Assembly (NCBI GenBank): GCA_017547065.1
Contig: JAFYRC010000270.1
Coordinates: 1 to 5,081, forward strand
Reading direction: 5' to 3'
Source of the DNA: Tidjanibacter sp.
GTDB taxonomy: Bacteria > Bacteroidota > Bacteroidia > Bacteroidales > Rikenellaceae
Length of the DNA stretch: 5,081 nucleotides
Part shown: positions 1 through 4,731 of the stretch, one piece after another
Position numbering within the stretch: the stretch's first letter is position 1
Layout: every line of letters starts with the position of its first letter
Program-made: the position numbers and the translations under genes
The notes under the pieces: model-generated
The model's input: the letters and a program-made list of their open reading frames with translations, nothing else
What the model was told of the DNA's origin: nothing
The model's database searches: none

Positions 1-1
1 A

Positions 2-62
2 ATTCCCCCTCTAAGTTAGAGGGGGTGCCCGAAGGGCGGGGGCGTCTGTCCGACGGTAGACG
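2..62. repeat. Two-hairpin intergenic repeat element, copy A
   Basis: This 61-bp segment recurs without mismatch at 4048-4108 in the same orientation. It opens with a perfect inverted repeat: arms 5-14 (CCCCCTCTAA) and 16-25 around a central G. A short second hairpin follows at 27-37 (GCCC, GAA loop, GGGC), then a G-rich run and GTCTGT. A diverged relative lies at 4174-4225. The CTAAGTTAG core resembles intergenic hairpin repeats I recall from many Bacteroidetes genomes, but the family name is not established here. It contains no open frame of note. It could be a REP- or MITE-like element; mobility is inference. Confidence 0.85.
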
Positions 63-85
63 GTAGACGGTAGACGGTAGACGGT
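52..85. repeat. 7-bp tandem array (GACGGTA)n
   Basis: Four perfect copies of GACGGTA (52-79) are followed by a partial copy (80-85). The array starts inside the end of the two-hairpin element. Its last copy forms a perfect 14-bp palindrome, GACGGTCGACCGTC, at 80-93. The reverse complement of this array lies immediately after the stop codon of the large gene (3928-3957 against 52-81, 30 bp perfect). The array is upstream of the predicted promoter, so it should not be in the mRNA. Confidence 0.9.
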
Positions 86-106
86 CGACCGTCATCCGTC
101 TATAAA

Positions 107-134
107 TTTTCAATTTTCCATTTTCAATTTTCCA
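107..134. repeat. Tandem duplicated AT-rich 14-mer
   Basis: TTTTCAATTTTCCA occurs twice back to back (107-120 and 121-134). A partial third copy, TTTTTTCAATTC, follows at 135-146. It lies just upstream of the -7 element, where the -33 region should be, and may serve as an AT-rich upstream stretch. Whether it affects promoter strength is inference. Confidence 0.75.
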
Positions 135-153
135 TTTTTTCAATTCTTTTCCC

Positions 154-161
154 TATCTTTG
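154..161 (+). promoter_or_regulatory. Bacteroidetes-type -7 element for the WG-repeat gene
   Basis: TATCTTTG matches the Bacteroidetes sigma(ABfr) -7 consensus TAnnTTTG exactly. No TTTG sits at the expected -33 distance; only T-runs are present (around 128-131 and 135-140), so the upstream half is weak. Transcription would start near 165-170, leaving a leader of roughly 50 nt before ATG 217. This position argues against translation starting at TTG 163. Confidence 0.65.
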
Positions 162-216
162 CTTGGTTTATTGTGCAGTGTGGCGCAAAGAGAGTGTATT
201 GATTAACCCCAAAGTG

Positions 217-309
217 ATGAAAGCATTGAAACATAGGGCATTAGAGGGCGTGCTGAAGGCAGGCCTTGTGGCGCTGTTTGCGGTGCTTTGTGCGCTTCCC
301 GCCGAGGCG
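217..309 (+). other. Signal peptide region of the WG-repeat protein
   Basis: Residues 1-31 form a basic start (MKALKHR), then a hydrophobic core (residues about 15-28, AGLVALFAVLCALP), then A-E-A before Gln32, a good signal peptidase I site. Cys25 is not in a lipobox (the preceding residues are A-V-L), so a lipoprotein is unlikely. The mature protein would have about 1,205 residues. Confidence 0.8.
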
Positions 310-3300
310 CAGGGGTGGAGTTTGCGCCAGTTGAAGGGTAAATACCTCCAAGGAGAGCTTGTGCCCTCTCAGAAACGCGACCGTTGGGGCTTTGCCGACG
401 AGAAGGAGCGCATGGTCATCAAGAATATTTTTGAGTCCGTAACTCCCTTTGTGGACTCCATCGCCATGGTGCGCTACGAGGGTAAGTGGGGCGTGCTGCA
501 CAGGAATGCAACCTACATCTACGAGCCCGTCTTCGACACCATCACTCCCTTTGTTAAGGACGTCGCCTGGGTGCGCCAAGGCGAGGCGTGGGGTGTGGTT
601 GACCGCGTGGGTGAGGTGATCTTCGAGCCACAGTTTGCCGGCCTTGTGGAGTTTGACGACGAGGGCTTGGCGTGGGTGGAGCGCGACGGCGTGTGGGGCC
701 TGATTGCCCGTGAGGGACTCACTCTCTTCGACTTTGTGGTGGAGGAGAAACCCGTCTTTACGGAGGGTGCGTGCTGGATGAAGTGGAACTCCCAGTGGGG
801 CTATGTGGCCCACAATGGCGAGGTGGTCTTCGACGCACTGCTCGCCGAGCGTCCCGAGTTTATCGAGGGTGTCTGCTGGTGCCGTTGGAACGAGGGGTGG
901 GGTGCTGTGTCCGCCAAGGGTGGGGTGCTCTTTGAGCCCACCGTGGAGGAGGAACCTCTCTTTGAGGGCGCTGTGGCGTGGGTGAAGATCGGTGGCGTGT
1001 GGGGCGCGGTGTCCTACGACGGTAAGATCCTCTTCCAGCCCGTGCTGGCCGAGTGTCCCGAGTTTGAGGGCTCGGTGGCGTGGGTGCAGTGGAACGGACG
1101 CTGGGGCGCAGTGAGGCGCGACGGCTCGGTGGCCTTCGAGGCGGTGCTGGACGACAGACCAATATTTGACGAGAACAACATTGCGTGGGTGAACAACCAC
1201 GGCTTCTGGGGCGCTGTGCGCACGGATGGCTCGCTGGCCTTCGACTTTGTGGTGGAGGAGAGGCCCATCTTCCAGACCGATGGCGTGGCATGGACAAGGT
1301 GGAACGGACGTTGGGGTGCAATCCGACGTGACGCAACCGTTGCCTTCGACGCCATAATTGAGGATAGGCCCATCTTTGATGCGGAGAATATCGCCTGGGC
1401 CTACTGGAATAGTAAGTGGGGCGTGGTGAAGGGTGACGGAACAGTGCTGCTGCCTCCCACGGCCGACACCAAGCCTATCTTCAACGACCGAGGTGTGGCG
1501 TGGGTGAACTGGAATAGCAAGTGGGGTGTGGTTACCCCCAAGGGTGACATCCTCCTGCAAGCACTTGTGGACACCAAACCCACCTTTGCCGAGAAGGACT
1601 ACGCCTGGGTGAGCTGGAATAATAGGTGGGGTGTGGTGAGCTACGACGGTAAGATTTTGCTTGACGCCGTGGTGGCCAACAAACCTTCGTTCGTTACGGG
1701 CACCCGTGCGTGGGTGAGCTGGAACGACAAGTGGGGTGTGGTGGCCGAGGATGGCTCTGTGGTGCTCGATGCCATGATTGATTCGAGGCCCATATTCCCT
1801 GAGGGTACAACCCATGCGTGGGCAAGCTGGCACGGTAAGTGGGGCGTGGTTGGCGCCGACGGTAGCGTGCTACTCGATGCGATGATTGACACAAGGCCGA
1901 TGTTCGGCGACAAGGATATTGCTTGGGTAAGTTGGAACGATGCGTGGGGTATTGTGCGCAACAACGGCGAGATTGTGCTCGGCGCGCTGCTCTACAACAA
2001 ACCCGAGTTTGATGCGGAAGGCTACGCTTGGGGCCGTTGGAGTGGCCTCTGGGGCGTGATTACCTTCGATGGCGAGGTGGTGCTCGCTCCTCTGTTGGAG
2101 GAGAAACCCACGTTTGGCTCTTCAAGTAGTGCGTGGTGCCGCTGGAATGGCCGCTGGGGTGCAGTGTCCAACAAGGGCGAGATACTCTTTGCGGCAGCCC
2201 TTGAGGAAAAACCCTCGTTTGGCTCCGACGGTAGGGGCTGGTTTGAGTGGAATGGTGGCTGGGGCGTGCTCTCGAAGGAGGGCAAGGTGCTCGTGGAGCC
2301 TATCTACGACCTCAAACCCACATTCAGGGACGGCTACGCTTGGGTGCGCTCCAAGGATAAGTGGGGCGTGATGAGGGACAACCTCAAAATTGTAATCTCT
2401 CCTCACATGGACGAGGAGGGTAGTGGCATCCTGATTCTCGGCAACTCGGTGGTGGACATTGGCCGCCACACTGTGCAGACCTACGAGAAGGTTGAGGCTG
2501 TGAGGGATAACCTCGGCCGAGTGCAACACTATGTGGTGAGCCGTGGCGGCGTGAAGGGTGTGATGGACACCGATGGTGTGATGATCATCCCCGCCAAGTG
2601 GGACGACATACTCTATGTTCAGGGCAACGTGCTGCACGCCGTGTGCAAGGGTAACCTCTGGGGCTTTGTGAACGACACGGGCCGCGAGGTTGTGGAGTGC
2701 CGCTACGACAAAACGTGGGGCTTTGCGGGCGACATCGCCATGGTGCGTATGGGTAGCAAGTGGGGCCTGATTAACGGCGCAGGCGAGGAGATTATGCCCT
2801 GTAAATATGACCACATCGAGAACTTTGTGGACGGTGTGGCCATGGTTGTCAACAACGGTCGCTATGGCTTTGTGGACGAGCTGGGCCACGAGATTGTCAT
2901 CTGCAAGTATGAGCAGGCGCAGGGTTTCGTGGGCGAGCTGGCAGCCGTGAAGCAGAGGAGTAAGTGGGGCTTTGTCAACCGCGAGGGTGTGGTTGTGGTG
3001 GCTCCCGCCTACGATGAGACTACCTCCTTCTCGGGAGGTTTGGCAGCTGTGAAGAACAGCGGTGGCAAGTGGGGCTACATCGACCAGACGGGACGTATGG
3101 CCATCTCGCCACGTTTCGATATGGCCACGAAGTTCGACGGAGGACTCGCCAAGGCGCGACTCAACGGTGTGGAGTACTACATCGACCGCTCGGGTAACTG
3201 CCTCTACGACTATTGCGACACGACGCCCAGGAAGACCTACGGCTGTGCCGTGGTGGGCTACAAGGGACGCTATGGTCTGGTGAGTGGCGAGGGTGTGGAA

Positions 3301-3927
3301 CTGGTGTCGTGTAAGTACGACGTGGTGGGCGCCTTTGCCGATGGTCTGGCACCCGTGTCGCTGGGTGGCAAGTGGGGCTACATCGACACCTTCGGACGCG
3401 AGGTTATCGTGTGCCGCTACGAGAAAGCAGAGAGTTTCTCCGAGGGACTCGCGCAGGTGCGTAGTCGCGACAATCTGGGATATATCAACACCGAGGGCCA
3501 CCTCGAATTCGTGTGTCGCTACGATGGCGCAGGTGAGTATAAGGGTGGTGCCGTGGTGGTGTCGAAGGGCTCCCGTAAGGGACTTGTGGACGCCCTCGGT
3601 AAGGAACTTATTCCCTGTCTGTATGAGCACGTTGAGCCCTTCGTTGAGGGCTTCGCTAAGGTGCGCCACGCGGGCCGCTGGGGCTTTGCGGGTACCGATG
3701 GACGCGAGGAGATCGGCTGTGTCTACGAGGCTGTGGAGAACTTCGGTGGCGGTGTTGCCAAGGTGAAGATGGACGGTAAGTGGGGCCTTGTGAACGCCCA
3801 GGGCCGCGAGGTGTTGCCGTGTGTTATGGACCAGATTGGCGACTTTGTGGGCCGCTATGCTCCGTGCGAAAAGGATGGACACAAGGGCTACCTCCACGCG
3901 TGTGGAGAGTATGTTATTCTTGATTAG
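217..3927 (+). CDS. Giant secreted WG-repeat protein
   Basis: The 1,236-residue product has a type I signal peptide followed by about 34 WG (KWG) beta-repeats, the family of Pfam WG_beta_rep. Molecular function is unknown for most members; an envelope or extracellular binding or scaffold role is inference. I see no enzymatic motif, transmembrane anchor or sorting domain after the signal peptide. The WG at residues 57-58 opens a Trp-rich array running to about residue 725, with a period near 35 residues. A degenerate stretch (726-778) follows, then a second array to the C-terminus with a mean period of 34.0 residues between Gly816 and Gly1224. The open frame extends back to TTG 163, but that codon abuts the -7 element. 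ATG 217 directly precedes the Lys/Arg-rich signal-peptide start and is preferred; GTG 214 and TTG 199 are alternatives. There is no clear Shine-Dalgarno, as is usual in Bacteroidetes. The gene appears intact and monocistronic. Confidence 0.93.
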   Translation: MKALKHRALEGVLKAGLVALFAVLCALPAEAQGWSLRQLKGKYLQGELVPSQKRDRWGFADEKERMVIKNIFESVTPFVDSIAMVRYEGKWGVLHRNATYIYEPVFDTITPFVKDVAWVRQGEAWGVVDRVGEVIFEPQFAGLVEFDDEGLAWVERDGVWGLIAREGLTLFDFVVEEKPVFTEGACWMKWNSQWGYVAHNGEVVFDALLAERPEFIEGVCWCRWNEGWGAVSAKGGVLFEPTVEEEPLFEGAVAWVKIGGVWGAVSYDGKILFQPVLAECPEFEGSVAWVQWNGRWGAVRRDGSVAFEAVLDDRPIFDENNIAWVNNHGFWGAVRTDGSLAFDFVVEERPIFQTDGVAWTRWNGRWGAIRRDATVAFDAIIEDRPIFDAENIAWAYWNSKWGVVKGDGTVLLPPTADTKPIFNDRGVAWVNWNSKWGVVTPKGDILLQALVDTKPTFAEKDYAWVSWNNRWGVVSYDGKILLDAVVANKPSFVTGTRAWVSWNDKWGVVAEDGSVVLDAMIDSRPIFPEGTTHAWASWHGKWGVVGADGSVLLDAMIDTRPMFGDKDIAWVSWNDAWGIVRNNGEIVLGALLYNKPEFDAEGYAWGRWSGLWGVITFDGEVVLAPLLEEKPTFGSSSSAWCRWNGRWGAVSNKGEILFAAALEEKPSFGSDGRGWFEWNGGWGVLSKEGKVLVEPIYDLKPTFRDGYAWVRSKDKWGVMRDNLKIVISPHMDEEGSGILILGNSVVDIGRHTVQTYEKVEAVRDNLGRVQHYVVSRGGVKGVMDTDGVMIIPAKWDDILYVQGNVLHAVCKGNLWGFVNDTGREVVECRYDKTWGFAGDIAMVRMGSKWGLINGAGEEIMPCKYDHIENFVDGVAMVVNNGRYGFVDELGHEIVICKYEQAQGFVGELAAVKQRSKWGFVNREGVVVVAPAYDETTSFSGGLAAVKNSGGKWGYIDQTGRMAISPRFDMATKFDGGLAKARLNGVEYYIDRSGNCLYDYCDTTPRKTYGCAVVGYKGRYGLVSGEGVELVSCKYDVVGAFADGLAPVSLGGKWGYIDTFGREVIVCRYEKAESFSEGLAQVRSRDNLGYINTEGHLEFVCRYDGAGEYKGGAVVVSKGSRKGLVDALGKELIPCLYEHVEPFVEGFAKVRHAGRWGFAGTDGREEIGCVYEAVENFGGGVAKVKMDGKWGLVNAQGREVLPCVMDQIGDFVGRYAPCEKDGHKGYLHACGEYVILD
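382..2391 (+). repeat. N-terminal WG array, Trp-rich W-x-W-N class
   Basis: About 20 protein repeats cover residues 56-725. From about the fourth unit the consensus is (K/R)WG(V/A)V, then D/N-G, then a hydrophobic strand, then a pair such as KP or RP with F two residues later, and finally AWVxWN just before the next WG. Most units therefore carry three Trp, with roughly 50 in this array against about 9 in the C-terminal one. The YD of ordinary WG repeats is mostly replaced by acidic-basic-Pro (EERP, DTKP, EEKP). The first three units are transitional and lack W-N. DNA identity between units is low except for short stretches, such as the 22-bp match of 726-747 with 1239-1260. Confidence 0.88.
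2392..2550 (+). other. Degenerate segment between the two WG arrays
   Basis: Residues about 726-778 break the WG periodicity. The distance from Trp716 to the next recognisable unit (V-K-G at 779-781, Trp lost) is about 64 residues, close to two repeat lengths, so one unit may have decayed or been replaced. The segment has a hydrophobic strand (GILILGNSVVDI) and an acidic/basic stretch (TYEKVEAVRDNLGRVQ), and it lacks Trp. It may be a hinge or cap between two propeller- or solenoid-like domains, which is inference. Confidence 0.6.
2551..3924 (+). repeat. C-terminal WG array, canonical class with Cys-Tyr motif
   Basis: About 14 units cover residues 779-1236. The pattern is KWG(F/Y/L)(V/I)(D/N), G, E-V, C(K/R)Y(D/E), F, x-x-G-(L/V)-A-x-V, close to the classical WG repeat. 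Nine units have Cys directly before the basic-Tyr position (for example MPCKYD, VICKYE, IVCRYE, FVCRYD), where P is common in other WG proteins. Several units have lost the Trp (RYG, VEYY, NLG, RKG, HKG). The last unit ends with GEYVILD at the stop codon, so there is no separate C-terminal domain. Confidence 0.87.
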
Positions 3928-3960
3928 TCTACCGTCTACCGTCTACCGTCTACCGTCTAA
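3928..3960. repeat. 7-bp tandem array (TCTACCG)n, inverted relative to 52-85
   Basis: Four perfect TCTACCG copies (3928-3955) plus TCTAA begin on the very first base after the TAG stop codon. The unit is the reverse complement of CGGTAGA, so the array is inverted with respect to those at 52-85 and 4098-4132. Bases 3931-3950 are a perfect 20-bp reverse complement of 4112-4131. A transcript covering both could form a long stem in the 3' untranslated region. Confidence 0.9.
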
Positions 3961-3965
3961 TGGGG

Positions 3966-3982
3966 CGGACACTGCGTGTCCG
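3966..3982. other. Perfect 7-bp hairpin (CGGACAC / GTGTCCG)
   Basis: CGGACAC, loop TGC and GTGTCCG form a perfect stem 38 bases after the WG gene stop. No T-run follows, so it is not a standard intrinsic terminator. It may stabilise the 3' end of the mRNA or be a remnant of another intergenic repeat. Confidence 0.6.
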
Positions 3983-3990
3983 AGAACAGT

Positions 3991-4045
3991 AGAAGGGCAG
4001 AAAGGGCAAGAAAGGGCAAGAAAGGGCAAGAAAGGGCAGGAAAGG
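3991..4045. repeat. 10-bp tandem array (AAAGGGCAAG)n
   Basis: A degenerate copy (3991-4000) is followed by three perfect AAAGGGCAAG units (4001-4030), one with a single change (4031-4040) and a half unit (4041-4045). Two more partial units occur at 4142-4159 on the far side of the copy-B hairpin element, as if that element had been inserted into, or grown beside, one longer array. It is purine-only except for one C per unit. Confidence 0.88.
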
Positions 4046-4047
4046 AT

Positions 4048-4108
4048 ATTCCCCCTCTAAGTTAGAGGGGGTGCCCGAAGGGCGGGGGCGTCTGTCCGAC
4101 GGTAGACG
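4048..4108. repeat. Two-hairpin intergenic repeat element, copy B
   Basis: Identical to 2-62 over 61 bp and in direct orientation. It includes the long inverted repeat (arms 4051-4060 and 4062-4071) and the GCCC-GAA-GGGC hairpin (4073-4083). It is again followed by a GACGGTA array. Complete identity over two full hairpins suggests recent duplication, transposition-like copying or gene conversion. Confidence 0.88.
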
Positions 4109-4132
4109 TTTGACGGTAGACGGTAGACGGTT
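4098..4132. repeat. 7-bp tandem array (GACGGTA)n, second direct array
   Basis: Five heptamers: GACGGTA, the variant GACGTTT, two further GACGGTA and a terminal GACGGTT. It overlaps the end of element copy B in the same way as 52-85 overlaps copy A. The variant unit shows this array has diverged from the first one beyond position 4108. Confidence 0.85.
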
Positions 4133-4141
4133 GAAGGACAG

Positions 4142-4159
4142 AAAGGGCAAGAAAGGGAC
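4142..4159. repeat. Outlying AAAGGGCAAG units
   Basis: One complete AAAGGGCAAG (4142-4151) and a partial AAAGGGAC (4152-4159), matching the main 10-bp array at 3991-4045. They lie just after the second GACGGTA array. Confidence 0.7.
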
Positions 4160-4173
4160 TGGAAACTGTAATA

Positions 4174-4225
4174 CCACTCCTCCACTAAGTTAGGGGAGGT
4201 GGCACGAAGTGCCGGAGGGGTCTGT
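4174..4225. repeat. Two-hairpin intergenic repeat element, diverged copy C
   Basis: It shares the CTAAGTTAG core and the GTCTGT tail of copies A and B. The first inverted repeat has arms 4179-4188 (CCTCCACTAA) and 4190-4199 with one mismatch. The second hairpin is GGCAC, GAA loop, GTGCC (4201-4213). The stem sequence differs from GCCC/GGGC in the other copies while pairing and the GAA loop are kept. As with the other copies, a 7-bp tandem array follows. Confidence 0.82.
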
Positions 4226-4235
4226 AAGCCAACGG

Positions 4236-4268
4236 CCAATAGCCAATAGCCAATAGCCAATAGCAATA
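4236..4268. repeat. 7-bp tandem array (CCAATAG)n
   Basis: Four perfect CCAATAG copies (4236-4263) are followed by CAATA. The array ends 15 bases before the lipoprotein start codon, so it occupies the place where that gene's promoter or leader would be. A change in copy number would alter spacing there; any effect on expression is inference. Confidence 0.9.
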
Positions 4269-4283
4269 AAGAGATAAAACGAT

Positions 4284-4655
4284 ATGAAGATGCGAAAATA
4301 TATTTGTGCAGTGGTTGCTCTGGGAGCATTGTTGTTGGGTGGTTGCTCGTCGCAGCGCACACCCGATGTGGTTGTGGCAAAGTGCTGGACCGAGCTTGCG
4401 GCAGGTAATGTCAAGGAGGCCTTGACGATGGTCAACATTGGTGCCGGCGAGGAGGCCATATATGCGGAGATGTTTGCCGAGAGGGCTGCCAAGCTGCGCG
4501 AGGTCGGCGGCGTGGAGAGGGTTGACATCTACTCCTACGATGCGGGCAAAACCGAGGCCAAGGTGACCGCCACGGTGGTGCTGGCCAACGGCCGCACAAT
4601 CCCCGCAACCTACACCCTCACCAAGGTGAAAAGAGCGTGGAAGATTGAGAATTAG
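4284..4655 (+). CDS. Small lipoprotein, DUF4878/NTF2-like
   Basis: The 123-residue product begins with a lipoprotein signal: basic MKMRK, a hydrophobic core, then lipobox L-G-G-C with Cys21 as the lipidated residue. Ser at +2 favours the outer membrane, and no acidic cluster follows Cys, so there is no obvious Bacteroidetes surface-export signal and a periplasmic-facing location is inferred. The mature part (VVAKCWTELAAGNVKEAL, then helices, then TATVVLANGRTIPATYTLTKVKRAWKI) has the helix-helix-sheet order of small NTF2-like folds such as DUF4878, from memory of the family. Function is unknown. Start ATG 4284 is preferred; ATG 4290 would also leave a signal peptide. Upstream is A-rich (AAAGAGATAAAAC) with no strong Shine-Dalgarno, and no TAnnTTTG element is visible nearby. 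It is followed by a strong terminator. Confidence 0.82.
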   Translation: MKMRKYICAVVALGALLLGGCSSQRTPDVVVAKCWTELAAGNVKEALTMVNIGAGEEAIYAEMFAERAAKLREVGGVERVDIYSYDAGKTEAKVTATVVLANGRTIPATYTLTKVKRAWKIEN

Positions 4656-4669
4656 AGGTCTAAATAGAT

Positions 4670-4701
4670 AAAAAAAGCCCGGCAAACCGCCGGGCTTTTT
4701 T
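4670..4701. terminator. Bidirectional intrinsic terminator
   Basis: A perfect GC stem GCCCGGC / GCCGGGC (4677-4683 and 4689-4695) with a 5-nt loop (AAACC) is flanked by an A-run on the left and six T on the right. This gives a 13-bp stem with a U-tract in either direction. It sits 14 bases after the lipoprotein stop and 30 bases beyond the stop of the convergent ABC gene, so it can end both transcripts. Confidence 0.93.
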
Positions 4702-4703
4702 AT

Positions 4704-4727
4704 GTCGACAGTCGACCGTCGACCGAC
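4704..4727. repeat. 7-bp tandem array (GTCGACC)n
   Basis: GTCGACA followed by two GTCGACC units (4704-4724) and then GAC. Each unit contains the palindrome GTCGAC. It lies between the terminator and the ABC gene stop codon. The motif is related to the palindromic end of the first array (GTCGACC within 80-93). Confidence 0.8.
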
Positions 4728-4731
4728 TTTT

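Noticed and set aside
52..85. CRISPR-like appearance of the heptamer arrays
   Set aside because: The units are contiguous 7-mers without spacers, and no cas gene is in view.
163..216. Upstream extension of the WG gene to a TTG at 163
   Set aside because: The TTG abuts the -7 promoter element (154-161) and would lie before or at the transcription start. It would also put 18 residues in front of a well-formed signal peptide.
241..1833. Long minus-strand open frame (530 codons) opposite the WG gene, and a second one at 2122-3897 (591 codons)
   Set aside because: Both are in codon register with the plus-strand gene, so stops would need TTA, CTA or TCA codons there, which are rare in this GC-rich gene. 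The translations are low-complexity His/Pro/Leu-rich repeats with no recognisable domain.
1018..3778. GACGGTA occurs five times inside the WG gene (1018, 1645, 1858, 2227, 3772), the same word as the intergenic array unit
   Set aside because: The frequent Asp-Gly turn of WG repeats, written GAC GGT before an A-starting codon, is enough to explain it. The copies are scattered rather than tandem.
3966..3982. Hairpin after the WG gene as an intrinsic terminator
   Set aside because: No T-run follows the stem on either strand, so it is listed only as a hairpin.
4185..4685. Minus-strand open frames across the lipoprotein gene and repeats (4185-4685, 4057-4380, 3950-4177)
   Set aside because: They run antisense to a convincing lipoprotein gene or translate microsatellites (LLAIGYW-type peptides from the CCAATAG array), and they read through the bidirectional terminator.
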